Below, piece by piece: positions 12,101 through 21,866 of a DNA stretch of 64,000 nt. Position 1 is the stretch's first letter. Every line of letters starts with the position of its first letter. The notes under the pieces are model-generated. The model made no database searches. It had not been told where the DNA came from and saw only the letters and a list, made by a program, of their open reading frames with translations. The position numbers were made by a program, and so were the translations under genes. Source of the DNA: Lytechinus variegatus (taxonomy: Eukaryota > Echinodermata > Echinoidea > Temnopleuroida > Toxopneustidae); assembly GCF_018143015.1 (NCBI RefSeq), contig NC_054754.1:21204875-21268874 (forward strand), written 5' to 3'.

Positions 12101-15100
12101 GACTACAGTATATTTACAGGGACCACTGTGGTCCTGTTTCCTAAAGACACTTTCTATAACAAATATACTATCAGCTAATCAGAATGAATAATTTCAATAG
12201 CTTAACTGATATTACAAATTTGTTATTATAACCAATTTAATGAAAAGGGCACCTGGTTCTTTATTGTGAATTTAGATGTATATGAAAGGTCATTGTTCAG
12301 GCTCTTCTTAATACGATGGGGAAATGTTCTATTATGGTGATGAATTATGATTAGTTTACAGTTCAATAAAATGATTCATATCACATTATTCTAATCACAA
12401 AAGATTTCTCAAATTGTTGATAATGTTACAATATTGGAGGATTATATAGTTAATTAGATGTCCATATAAAATGCCCAAAACAAGTAATTTCTATATAAAG
12501 TATTAATTTTGTGAATATCAGTGGTATGTTTTCTGCAAGTATTGAAATGTGTTTGTCAAAGTTGACTGTAGGGTTGATATTATAAATGATGTATATTTGG
12601 ATCTAATCATAATTTGAATTAATGTTTAAATAATGATAATGACAATATATATTCGAAGCTAACTTCAATTATCATGTTTTGCCATGATGTTGGCTCAAGT
12701 ATTTTTTTTTTTTTGGGGGGGGGGTTACGTGATGTATCATTTCTTGTACACAGTTCATTTAAATTAACCATCGCAACCTCATTCTTTCATTTCTGGTCAT
12801 CAGGGAGATTGCTACCATCACATACCGGAGCGGACCTGAATGGAAGAAGAGATTTGGTAGGAAGTTGATTGACCCCGCCGAACCCCCGTCACTCTGCCCA
12901 TCCTTCGAAATCGAGGAATACATCATGCACCAGGGAGAAACTTTCAGTACCAAATACGACCCCAACTCACTACTCTATATTTCAAAGGTGAGAGCCATGA
13001 ATTTCTACCTGGGTCTATTTCTCATTTATTTCATCCCGTTTTTGTCTCGCATGCATAGCAGAGCCAGACTATAGGCGCCGCTTTTCCAACAGCGGCGGCG
13101 TCGTCAATGTTGAAATCTTAACCATGGATAAGTTTTGGAAATGCCATCACCACATAGAAAGTATAAGGACCTTGTTCATGAAACTTGGACATAGGGATAA
13201 TCAAGCATCACTGATCATCTCTCATGAGTTTCAGGTCACATGACCAAGGTCAAAGGTAATTTAAGGATTAACAAACTTTAACCATGTTTTGCGTATCAAC
13301 ATCAAAATCTTAACCAAGTATAAGTTTTGGAAATGTCATCATAACTATAAATATAAGGACCTTGTTCATGAAACTTGGACATAGGGATAATGAAGCATCA
13401 CTGATCATCTCTCATGAGTTTCAGGTCACATGACCAAGGACAAAGGTAATTTTAGGATTAACAAACTTTAACCATGTTTTGCGTATCAACATTGAAATCA
13501 TAACCAAGGATAAATTTTGGAAATGTTATCATAACTATAAGTATAAGGATCAGTTCATGAAACTTGGACGTAAGGGTAATTAAGCATCACTGATCGTCTT
13601 ACATGAGTTTTAGGCCACTTTAATAATCAAGGTCATAGGTCATTGATGGTCAATAAACTTTAACATGTTGGGGTATTTTATTGAATGTCATAGCTTTGAA
13701 AGTTCATGTAAGGTCAATAACCTTTTATGGTTTGGTGTCAGAATTGAAATCTTAACCGAGGTCAAGTTTGGAAACTTGATATAACTTTGAAAGTAAATGG
13801 TTCTAGATATCCCTGATCATTTTGCAGGAGTGTCAGGTCACATGATCAAGGTCAAAAGTCAATTAGGACAATGAACATAGTATGACTGGTGTTTTTTGCG
13901 AATAAATGTTCATGTTAGTTGTCAAAGAGAGCACTGCTGCTGTATTTAATCGCATAATGGAGGCAAGACCACAGGAGGCATCCCACTTGTTTCTAGTCTG
14001 CTGCCATCTTCCAATATGGGGATGGGGTCAAACCATGGCAGTCACAATACAATATTTGGGCAGGTTCCACAATTACAGAGTAACATTCAGAAACAGGTTT
14101 TTAGCATTCAAACAAAGATATCACACATATTTAAATAGTTCTTGCAAAGAAATGGTACCTGACGGTAGTTGCTGAAACCACTTTTAAAAATATTAACATT
14201 TTTTTTTTGATCCACTGAATTAATGAGATAAGAATATTTCATAAACATGGTTTATACAGATTGGCCTAAAATGGACATGCATATTTGAGTAGAAAACGTA
14301 ATGCTCAAATTCTGTGAACTTTAAATGGCTATCACAATGTTGAGTTATTGATTGGATTCGCTGTTGTTCTAGCTTTAATATGCTGCATGACTTTAAAAAA
14401 TTGGTGTATTTTGTCAATAATTGCAACTTAAAACACAAACCTATACCCGGTTACGGAGTGATGGTTACAGAGTGACATCTGAAATATTCACACACAGGCA
14501 ACATAAAATGAACTTACATTTTTAAATTTTCTTTTGATATGATGCAAAATAATGACCTTCAGACTATCCAAAAGAAAATTTTACAAAACATCACTAGTTT
14601 TCTGTTCAATTGAAATTAAGTAAAATCAATATATGTAGTCCCACGTATGTGATTTTTTGTATGGTTTGGATTCTCGTATAAGGAGATGCATATATAAGAA
14701 CAAATATTTGTAGCTAATTATGTTCCCCTTTTGTATTTATGAAATCCCAGATGAGTTTTGATAGAAAATTTAAATCCAGATTTGAGCCAATATGAATTTT
14801 GGAAAATTTCCACTTTTGTTTGGAATTGCCCATTTATATTATTTAATTATGGTATGTAACATAGACCATCAGTCAACCAAAATCAGATATAGTTTCCCTT
14901 GCAGTGGCAAAATCACCATGACTCTAAGTTTTGCAGAATGTGGCCCAGGTATTTTTCTCTCCAAAGAACTCCTGTCAAAATAACACATGTACATTACCTA
15001 CATTCTTCTCTTAGCTGCATGCTATTACTGTATGTTTTGTTATTTTTTGAAGTTACTGTGGATATGAAACACAAAAAAAATCATTTGACTTCTTTTTATT

Positions 15101-18100
15101 CTCTGAGAGTTCATATTTCTTTTCAGGTGGGTATGGGGTGGGCACTTTGTCCCACCAATCAGGGACGTTTGTTCATGTCTCGTGCCTGATTCCCTGAGTT
15201 GCATTTATTTACAAAGTGTTATTCAACCCGTCCCTGTACATGACCTTCAGAACGTGTCTTTGCATTAAGGGTAGGAAAGCAAATATTGCAATCTTTCCAA
15301 TTTGTTTGCGTTAGTGTGTACCAATGATAATAAAAACACACAGTCATTCTCTTTGATGTTGATAATAAGGGAAATCCTTAGTTTTTCAGGCGTATTTCAG
15401 TCAATGGGCTGTCATCAAAGTCAACTCTCTCCAAGTTTTTAGAGACATACATGTACTGTCCATGTCTATCTCGGGACTATTGTGAATATAGAGGTTTTCC
15501 CCAGAAAAAAAGTGAAAGAGTGGATTTTAAAGTACTTTCTTTGTATCATTGGTAATACATATTTTTTTCAAAATGAAAAGCTAAAAAAATTAATAGAATC
15601 CATATTTTATAGTTCGAAATGAAATCTGACATAGAAATACTTTGAAAATTCTTTTGCCTGATTGATCGTGGGCCCAGCAGCCATTGTGCAGCGCCAGGTC
15701 AACACAGCTCTATCCCTTGAATTGTTGTACGTCAAACAGGGCAGCAGCAACTCCCATCTTTTTATGTGTTGGTTTGACGCGGTTGGGGTTTGAACTCCCA
15801 ACCTCCCAGTTGTGAGACGGACGCTCTACCAACTGAGTCAACACACCGGTTGGCTCAGATACTGAATGCCATTGCTTTTGGTGAAGTTACAGTGTACAGT
15901 TGTATTTGAGTCTCATGGTGTATTTAAAAATGCAATTATTTTTCAAATTTCCCAAACTTGGGTAGCAGATGAAAATAGAAAACTGGTGTAAGTTCATTCA
16001 GTCCTGTTTAACATGAAAACTTTTGAATAACTGAAAAGATGCAATCAAATTGTTCAGTTAAGTGTTGCTGTAAGTCTTTGGTTAATCATGCAAAAAAGTA
16101 AACTGATTGTAAATGGTAGTGTATCTCTTTATATTAACCCCCTGGACTGCGATGTTAGTGCCAACATCAAGATTATTTCTAATTTAATAGATTTTTATTT
16201 CAAATATGCATATTATTTCTAACTTTTCTACCAATATCAAATCTAAGTGTGTTCATCTTAATGGGAAAACAGTTTTTGGAACTGAAGTGGCTACCCTGGG
16301 TAAATATACCGTTATTTTTCTTCTTACCATTATTATGATGATGATGATGGTGGTAGTGCTCGATGATCCGTAATGTGTCAGATCTTAATCTTGATCCTCT
16401 TGTTTTGTTCTCACTATCTTATTCCCCTCATCAGGCAATGGACATGTTTGACATGGGGGAGGGGTTCAGCTCCCTTCAGGAAGGTGTATCAAGGGTTCAG
16501 TGCCCTGTCATGGTGCTCGGTGTGCAGACGGACATCCTCATCCCCATCTGGCAGCAGAGGGAGATGGCTGATCTCCTCAAGGCTTCAGGTATGATATGTA
16601 GAAACATAACAATAATAATGATGATGAAAATAATATTAATAGTAACAATGATGATAATGATTTGGATGATTGTGATAATGATAATGATGATGATTATGAT
16701 AATGGTGGTGATGACGATGATGGTAATGATGGAGATGATGATCATGATGATGACGATGGTGATCATGATGGTGATGGTGATGACGATGATGATTACAATA
16801 ATGGTGACAATGATGATTATGATAATGGTGAAGATGATGATGATGATAGTGGTGATGATAATGGTGATGACGATTATGTTGGTGATGATGATGATGACAA
16901 TGGTGATGATGATGGTGATGATGATGATGATGATGGTGGTGCTGGTGATTATGATGATGATGATGATGGTGATGACGATGATGATGATGATAGTGTCGAT
17001 GATGATGATAATAATGATGGTGTTGATTATGGTGGTGGTGATGATGATGGTGATAGTAATTATATTAATGATATTAGTGTTTATTATAATAAGAACAATA
17101 GCATTAGTAATACTAATGATGATAACCATAATAATGATGACAATAGTAAAAGTAATTTATAGATTCTAAAGTACATGTACCTTTTCCATGAGATACAAAT
17201 TTATACATTGTGTTTGTGATAAAATTCATTGGCGACAATGTTTTGGTCATAAATAGCATCTAATTCAATGAGACTGTTGACCTGCACCCCCCCCCTCCCC
17301 TCACCTTTCCACGATCTAAATACTCTAGTGCAACCCATGAGTAGTTATGTGTTCTTATTGATCTGACATCCATGCTCGATTGTTTTATTTTCCAGGCAAC
17401 GAGGCAGTGAGCTTCTACGAACTCAATTCAATATTTGGGCATGATACGTTTCTCCTTGACCTCAGCAGCGTTGGTGGTGCTATCAAGGTAGTGATTTGTC
17501 TCTGTATTTTTTTTCTTTTAGAATTCATTCTCCGACATATATCAAGATCATAGTCATAGTCAATATTTACATCGTAAGGTTGGTCTTGGGCCCGTCTTAC
17601 GTAGAGTTACGATTGATCGGATCAACCACAACTATGGAAAGCCAACAACGTCAATGCCCGAAATGCATATTTGTTCAAAATATTTTCTAGATATGATGGA
17701 GAGTATATTCATACATCATTTGCTTGATTCTCTTTGTTTACTAAAAAAATAAAAGTTACGTTTGATCCAATCAATCTTAAATGCATGGAAATCCATCCAT
17801 ACAGTTGAGATTGATTGGATCAATCGCAGCTTTTTGTAAGATAGGGCCTAGATTACATATCGCATAAGTACCTATAGGGAAAGGTCTATTTGAATGCTTC
17901 ATTGAAGAGAAATGTTTTCAGTTCGGATTTAAAAGAGGTACATAGGCTAATCAACAGGGCAGCTTCGGCCGAGACCTTCCATTAATTCAGGCCCTGCTTG
18001 TTAAATATCATGTGCGCATTTGTGCTGCCTTTTATTCAGACTTGAAATCTTTGTGAAATGCCCACAGATATACATGTATGTCAACGTGGGAAAAACATGA

Positions 18101-18501
18101 GGTTGACGGGCAATTTTGCCCACGTGACGGCCCAAATTGCCCCTAGAATGCCCCCTAAATATATGCTTTGGGGGGACCATTCTTTCTAAAGTCGTTATGT
18201 AACTGATTGCAGCAAAGTTTTGTGATGTCGCAAATTTTGTAGAAAATGAATTTTAAGTGAAATGAAAATGATATTGTACCATATTATATTCCCAACTCTT
18301 CTGCTTTTCTATAGATTGTAAATTCATCTGTATTCATTGTGGGTATTTTTATATTTATATATTTCCCTTCTTTAAATATTTTATCATAAAAATAGGTAAA
18401 AATAACAATGTTTTTAATCTCATCAACAGGGACAATTGGAGACGGATTTGAAAGAAAATGGCCTGGTGCGGAAGCCGCCCCCCAGCAGGAACAAGGAATA
18501 G
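71..18501 (+). CDS. MetX-family homoserine/serine O-acyltransferase-like protein (3' part, seven exons)
   Basis: Coding exons are 71-191, 2823-2902, 11826-11975, 12804-12987, 16435-16588, 17396-17487 and 18430-18501 (TAG). All junctions are GT-AG and the phases agree, giving 283 visible residues. The 5' exons lie left of the window, because exon 71 starts on the last base of a split codon. The protein has the MetX alpha/beta-hydrolase layout: QPYGTTFP and the VEDMVKVQ helix, nucleophile elbow VVGASLGGM (Ser codon 2844), SISGC, the lid block [14 protein letters not shown], catalytic Asp in VQTDILIP (codon 16531) and catalytic His in FGHDTFLLD (codon 17440). Known members move an acetyl or succinyl group from CoA to the hydroxyl of homoserine or serine in Met/Cys synthesis. 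Substrate and acyl donor cannot be read from this fragment. Intron 2 is 8.9 kb and packed with repeats. The family call is firm; the exact reaction is open. Confidence 0.9.
330..775. mobile_element. inverted-repeat DNA element (MITE-like), interrupted by a second element
   Basis: The left arm, starting near GGTGGAACGTAATGGGGGAT, pairs with a right arm ending ATGTGTTCCAG near 770. Each arm is about 65 bases and carries GGTGTTGGTGTT-type repeats. ATCACT occurs just outside both ends and may be a target duplication. No coding capacity is seen. Confidence 0.6.
488..652. mobile_element. short MITE nested in the preceding element
   Basis: The arms, GTTTCATAAAGC with an AAGAACGACTGGTGATC core, are inverted around a centre near 565. 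The 9-base sequence CTGGATCAG flanks the element at 479-487 and 653-661, which looks like a target-site duplication. A related copy lies at 60841-61018. Confidence 0.75.
1618..1935. repeat. dispersed G-rich repeat, GGCGGATCCAGGATTTTCC type
   Basis: A poly-G run after GGATCCAGGATTTTCC is followed by A-rich sequence. Related segments occur at 25232-25530 and, on the other strand, at 48300-48395. The non-coding stretch 780-1617 shows no recognisable feature. Confidence 0.45.
2149..2822. other. intron sequence with no recognised element
   Basis: This is MetX intron sequence. It shows short internal repeats such as GTGCAGCACT near 2190-2240 and an imperfect inverted motif around 2550, but no coding or transposon structure that I can support. 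Confidence 0.4.
2823..2902 (+). CDS. MetX-like gene, nucleophile-elbow exon
   Basis: The acceptor is AAAG at 2819-2822 and the donor GTAAGT at 2903. The exon encodes [16 protein letters not shown] and then [16 protein letters not shown] is the Gly-x-Ser-x-Gly elbow that supplies the catalytic serine (codon 2844-2846). It ends in phase 2. Confidence 0.9.
2936..3497. mobile_element. DNA element with terminal inverted repeats and internal minisatellite
   Basis: The left end, GGGGGCACTT then GAGTGGATACCATGC, pairs with GCATGGTATCCA and AAGTGGCCCCTCC at the right end, roughly 37 bases with mismatches. Internal imperfect repeats of the type ACGTGTTTAGGGTGCG recur about six times. The short ORFs across these repeats are not genes. 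Confidence 0.65.
3500..4104. mobile_element. long inverted-repeat element, TTAAAGGTCCACCC family
   Basis: The ends TTAAAGG and CCTTTAA bracket arms of about 150 bases that pair with many mismatches, sharing the AAAAATC, CATAATGCTGAAA and TTATGA blocks. Relatives occur at 23679-24600, 43836-44399 and 61462-61944. No transposase is seen. Confidence 0.65.
5410..6960 (+). repeat. 440-bp tandem repeats with a tRNA B-box-like motif
   Basis: Units start at GCGTGTAATCTCTATGGG near 5410, 5850, 6289 and 6727, about 440 bases apart. Each full unit ends in GGGCGCGGGTTCGAGTCCTG, which contains a good tRNA B box (GGTTCGAGTCC), followed by a T-rich tract. Homologous units recur at 8457, 10132 and 10568. 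Confidence 0.75.
7001..7111 (+). repeat. 21-bp minisatellite (GTCCGTGTTGCTGACGTGT), unit 1
   Basis: About five imperfect copies of a 21-base repeat follow a tRNA-Arg-like 5' half (GCTCAATGGATAACGCATTT). Stop-free frames across it on the minus strand are a result of the repeat length being a multiple of three. Confidence 0.85.
7462..9106 (+). mobile_element. HINE-like unit 2 (short)
   Basis: This 1.65-kb unit has the same 5' block but a single 440-type repeat, followed by the longest 21-bp minisatellite. It lacks the 3' block with CATCTATCTTGTATG that units 1 and 3 share, apart from the terminal inverse motif and hairpin. Confidence 0.6.
8731..8905 (+). repeat. 21-bp minisatellite, unit 2
   Basis: About eight copies of the same 21-base repeat as at 7001-7111. 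Copies alternate between TTGCTGACG and TAGCTGACG variants, which suggests expansion of a two-copy block. Confidence 0.87.
10808..10896 (+). repeat. tRNA-like segment carried by HINE-like unit 3
   Basis: TAGCTCAATCGGTTAGG fits a tRNA A box and GGGGTTCGAGTCC fits a B box, about 50 bases apart, followed by a T-run that could act as a Pol III terminator. The acceptor stem does not pair convincingly, so this is a tRNA-derived relic rather than a tRNA gene. Confidence 0.55.
10985..11402 (+). repeat. ATCT/ATGT tetranucleotide microsatellite
   Basis: Degenerate CTATCTAT and CCATCCAT repeats run for about 400 bases. A 176-codon Ser/Ile/Tyr-rich open frame across it is an artefact of the repeat. Confidence 0.9.
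11826..11975 (+). CDS. MetX-like gene, third visible exon
   Basis: The acceptor TTCAG ends at 11825 and the donor GTAGGC starts at 11976. The exon encodes VISISGC, then [19 protein letters not shown] and [12 protein letters not shown]. The segment matches the strand after the elbow and the start of the helical lid in MetX. Phase 2 at both ends. Confidence 0.9.
11976..12803. other. intron without recognised elements
   Basis: AT-rich intron between two MetX exons. A G-run preceded by T-run near 12700-12725 is the only local oddity. I see no repeat, RNA or coding structure. Confidence 0.5.
12804..12987 (+). CDS. MetX-like gene, lid-domain exon
   Basis: The acceptor CATCAG ends at 12803 and the donor GTGAGA starts at 12988. 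The exon encodes [20 protein letters not shown], then [15 protein letters not shown] and [18 protein letters not shown] and the Y-hydrophobic-xHQG block are typical of the helical lid of homoserine acyltransferases. It ends in phase 0. Confidence 0.92.
13060..13990 (+). repeat. dispersed element with ~192-bp tandem repeats
   Basis: It starts near GACTATAGGCGCCGC. Copies of a block containing TAAGTTTTGGAAATG and CATGAAACTTGGACATA start near 13129, 13321 and 13511, then decay. It ends in a block with AGGCAAGACCACAGGAGGCA and CCCACTTGTT. A second partial copy with the same end lies at 55855-56234. Confidence 0.7.
13991..15635. other. intron stretch with no recognised feature
   Basis: AT-rich intron sequence. 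No tandem, inverted or coding structure that I could support was found between the dispersed element and the SINE-like relic. Confidence 0.4.
15640..15850 (-). mobile_element. tRNA-derived SINE-like element (second family)
   Basis: The minus strand reads GTTGACTCAGTTGGTAGAG (A-box-like), then GGGAGTTCAAACCCC (B-box-like), followed by a body including CCTGGCGCTGCACAATGG. The head differs from that of the other SINE family in this window, so it is a separate tRNA-derived family. Confidence 0.6.
16435..16588 (+). CDS. MetX-like gene, catalytic-Asp exon
   Basis: The acceptor CATCAG ends at 16434 and the donor GTATGA starts at 16589. The exon encodes [14 protein letters not shown], then [19 protein letters not shown]. 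The Asp in TDILIP (16531-16533) is the expected triad acid. It ends in phase 1, just before a long GAT microsatellite. Confidence 0.92.
16596..17158 (+). repeat. GAT/ATG trinucleotide microsatellite
   Basis: A degenerate (GAT)n tract of more than 500 bases follows the catalytic-Asp exon. It produces poly-Asp, poly-Met and poly-Ile frames of up to 268 codons that have no relation to the gene. Confidence 0.95.
17396..17487 (+). CDS. MetX-like gene, catalytic-His exon
   Basis: The acceptor TTCCAG ends at 17395 and the donor GTAGTG starts at 17488. The exon encodes [20 protein letters not shown] and then [16 protein letters not shown] is the family's conserved C-terminal motif with the catalytic His (17440-17442). 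It ends in phase 0. Confidence 0.9.
17588..17848. mobile_element. MITE, GGGCCCGTCTTAC family
   Basis: The left end GGGCCCGTCTTACGTAGAGT pairs with CTTTTTGTAAGATAGGGCC at the right end, with internal GATTGATCGGATCAA palindromes. Related copies are at 60411-60658 and 61109-61374, and interrupted copies at 51502-52784 and 63316-63783. Confidence 0.75.
18430..18501 (+). CDS. MetX-like gene, terminal coding exon
   Basis: The acceptor ATCAACAG ends at 18429. The frame gives [15 protein letters not shown] and then PPPSRNKE before TAG at 18499-18501. The position of the stop, soon after the catalytic His region, fits the family. The Pro/Lys-rich tail is not conserved in any pattern I recognise. Confidence 0.8.
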   Translation, partial: GQLETDLKENGLVRKPPPSRNKE

Positions 18502-18749
18502 AAGATCCACCAGATATCGAGACAAATGTTCGATCAGCCTTTCAAAGACGTCGGTCAGATGACCTCTTTTGCTCTCAATTGGAGAGTGTTCTGTCAAAAT
18601 TCATCATCTGACAAGCAGGGGGCTCATGGCGAATTCCCCCGAAACACTAAAAAAAGCCCTTGAAAATAATGGGGATAATCCCCATGCACGGCAATGTTAA
18701 AGCTCATCAAATGTTGCAAGTTCCAGTGCATACAGTTTCTTAAGGAATT

Positions 18750-18905
18750 ACTTTCTGCCGTTACCCATGTACCTCACTCGGGTTGAGTGCAGCACATTAT
18801 TGATAATTCCTTGCTGAAGGAAATCACGCCATGGCTGGGATTCAAACCCACGACCCTCTGTTTCAGAGTCTGGAGACCAATCCACTGGGTCAAAACGCTC
18901 CACAG
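18750..18905 (-). mobile_element. tRNA-derived SINE fragment
   Basis: On the minus strand a tRNA-like head (GACCCAGTGGATTGGTCTCC, then GGGTTTGAATCCC) is followed by the family body (TTCAGCAAGGAATTATC). The 3' part with the ATT tail is missing. Confidence 0.75.
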
Positions 18906-19217
18906 CATTACAGAGTAACTGGATTTTCTCACAACTCTGCATTTATTATCATCTTGATTCGACATCTCATGCAAAACCCATCACAGAGGAAGGACACAGG
19001 GAACCTTCTTACCCAAGCTGTCTAATGTTCACAACTCCCCATGTTTGGTGAAATCAATCGCAATTTGTTTGACCAAGCACACACGCATCTATTCATGACC
19101 AAAGGAAGATGATACTGGTCTGCACTGCACAAAGCTTTGCAATTTATTTTTCAGTAAATATGTAGAATTTGTCAATGAAGTAAATTGTAAAGTACTACAG
19201 GAACACATTTGCAAGAG

Positions 19218-19223
19218 AATAAA
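19218..19223 (+). promoter_or_regulatory. candidate polyadenylation signal for the MetX-like gene
   Basis: AATAAA lies about 720 bases after the stop codon. If it is used, the 3' UTR contains the SINE fragment at 18750-18905. Similar hexamers occur by chance in this AT-rich DNA, so this is only a candidate. Confidence 0.3.
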
Positions 19224-19237
19224 ATGTGTATTTTTTC

Positions 19238-19535
19238 TAATAATAATAAAATTAGGCATTTGTATAGCACCATCTATCTAGAAACAATCTATTCCGAGGC
19301 GCATTGTTATTATTATTATTACCCTGGCTTTAGCTCGAGCTGCCTTTCAGCGCTCGTGCATTCAAGGAATTCATCCTGCCAGGTACCCATTCACCTCACC
19401 TGGGCTGGGTCGAGTGCAGCACAGTGTGGATAAATATCTTGCTGTAAGAAAAGACACCATGGCTAGGATTTGAACCCACAACCCTCTATTTGAAAGGCGA
19501 GAGTAGAGTCAGAAACACTAGACCACAAGATTGCA
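19238..19535 (-). mobile_element. tRNA-derived SINE, near full length
   Basis: On the minus strand a tRNA-like head (B box GGGTTCAAATCCT) is followed by the shared body with GGTGAGGTGAATGGGTACCT and a tail rich in AAT/ATT repeats. The order matches the best copy at 48753-49052. Confidence 0.8.
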
Positions 19536-19879
19536 AAGTGTAACTTTTACAGACCATTTTTACTTGCCGATTTGCCAAAGCTTGACATTTCATATGGATT
19601 TTCCTTTTCTTGCAAACAACTCGGGTAGCCAAAATATTATAGATTATTAACACAAAACATATTTAAATTCCTTATTGCCTAATTAATGCCAGTACTGATG
19701 TTAATATTGTATGATGGATTGTTTATACTTATTAGAATATTTCAGCTTCACTTGATCGACTGGGCATTTTATATGATTCCATGTCAGTAATACCTCAATA
19801 CGTGTTATTAGTACAAAATGCGTATTCTCCACTCACCGGAGAGTGAAATTTGAAGATTAATAATTCATGTACCAAGGTA

Positions 19880-20110
19880 TATTTTCCCTTCTCTCCTTTT
19901 TCTCCTCATCCTCATCTTTTTTACATCTCCTTCTCATCATTTTCCCTTGATTGTCCTAATTCTCTTTTTCCTCCCCCCCCCCCCCCCTCCTCTCTTTTTT
20001 CCTTCCCATACTCTTTCTTTTAATCCTTATTCTAATCCTCTCTGTCCTTCTTCTCTGTCTGTTTCTCTCCTTTCCATCATTTCCTTCTCCTCCTTTTCCT
20101 TTCCTTCTTT
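19880..20110. repeat. pyrimidine-rich tract
   Basis: A CT-rich low-complexity stretch with a C-run near 19973-19987. The Phe/Pro/Ser-rich open frame over it is a composition artefact. The sequence from 20111 to 21499 shows no recognised element. Confidence 0.7.
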
Positions 20111-21543
20111 TCCTTCTAATTTCAGTGCCTTATTCAATTTCAGAAATTGTCCTTATGAAATGGCCCTTTGTTGCAAAATTTTGCACTTTGTATATTAAAA
20201 AGCAAAATCATCTTGTTTTAAAGTTAGGTGCTGTACATTTAGAATGGAGAAAGTCGTATTTCTGTATTATATTTTACTGGGCCCACTGGTATATACATGT
20301 ATGTTGTTTGTCCTTCGCTGTCGAAGGACATTTGGGACACCATTTTGTCATATGACTCAAGAAATACATTGCTTTCTATAAATTTGTTCTCTCATAGGAA
20401 TTTGTTCCTAACATTAGCATTATAAAATATTTTTTTTCATGATTGTCTACTTGTTACAACCTGCAAGCTTCCATATACATGAAATGTCTTTACTTTTTAT
20501 TTTGGTGGGAGAGGTGGCCTTATTTATCTTGTGTTTTTTTGTAATATGCTATATTCTAAAAAGAGCTCTGTTTAGGTCTTTAGGAGAAGATGCCTGTGCT
20601 AGTCTCCCTCAAGAACTATTATTGTCTGTATATATCTAAATTAAATATTATTTTTATATCAATTTTCTCCGACTACTTAAAGTGGTGTCAACAGCCATGA
20701 TGGTATAAGAAATAAGGCAACTTTGAAAAGAAATTATGCTGAGTATATAATCTCTTGGGAATTTCTTATGATATGACTTTGTAAATATTAAGTTTTATAA
20801 TCTATGGACTATATTCTGTTGAATGTGGCCAAACATTTCCTTGCATTTAAGATTCAATTTCATGATTATTCATTTCTTGTCATGCAAAGCGTAGAGTTTG
20901 CTTTGCAGTCTGTGCATAAAAGAACACATGTAAACGTTAAATCCTTTGCACATGAAATGTTGCAAATTTTATAAGTATAACAGTCATTATGGGTTTTTTT
21001 CCATTACATGTGTACATGACAAGATTACAAATGATTATAATGCTTAGTAAGCCTATACAGGATAATTACCAACATCAGTTGTATCATAAGATACAGTGTA
21101 CATGTACATTTTGGGGAAGATTGCCACAAAATACCAAAATAACTTAAACTAATAAAGTATAATTTATTATTATCATTATTACTTATTATTTGTACTGTGC
21201 TTTTCCCATTAGGCCCAATTAAAAGGTCACCGCCATCTTGTTTGAAACATTTTTTATGAAGAAAAAACGATTCAAAGATACTTTGTGGCTCTTTATTATT
21301 TTAACTTGTATTTTTTTTGTATTTATTATTTAAAATGATTAAATCTCATATGTACTTCCACTCAATATCTCTCTTGAAAAATGAATTTATTTTCTATTTT
21401 TAAGTGAGACAAACATGCAACGTAAAATATAAGATAACATTCCACTTTTACTTTCCTTTACTTCTTATGTATTGGTAATATGGCATTTGCTCAGTGAAGG
21501 GTTAGAATAAAGGATTGATTTGAGGTTTAAAGTTCTCGTTTAT

Positions 21544-21694
21544 AATAATATGCAACATTTATATCGCGCTTAATACAAATGTTTCTAAGCGCTGCATACT
21601 ATTACCCCGGCCTTAGCACGGCTACCCTGATCGGGCGCACGAGCATTCAAGGAATTCCTTCCTACCGAGTGGCAAATGTAGATAAACGCCTTAT
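21544..21694 (-). mobile_element. SINE 3' fragment inside duplication copy 1
   Basis: This 151-base insert shares the body of the window's SINE family (AGCGCTTAGAAACATTTG on the minus strand). It is flanked by GTTTAT at 21538-21543 and 21695-21700, present once in the empty copy. The tRNA-like head is absent, as expected of 5' truncation. Confidence 0.8.
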
Positions 21695-21866
21695 GTTTAT
21701 GTTTGGCATAATGAGGGCAGTTTTTGCAGGAGTTAATGTGATTAGTCCTTTTTATCAACCATTTCTGAAATAAATTATATTGATTTCCTCCTCTTCATAT
21801 TTGTACCTTTCTTGTTAGTATTATTTAAAAAAATATGTTTTGGTGAATGAGGTGGTTTCATATATA

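Noticed and set aside
16363..17169. 268-codon and 210-codon open frames, poly-Met/Ile/Asp
   Set aside because: Frames of the GAT microsatellite. Only the exon at 16435-16588 inside the first one is coding.
21579..21773. 64-codon frame over the SINE fragment in duplication copy 1
   Set aside because: It spans the insertion junction and is absent from the empty copy.
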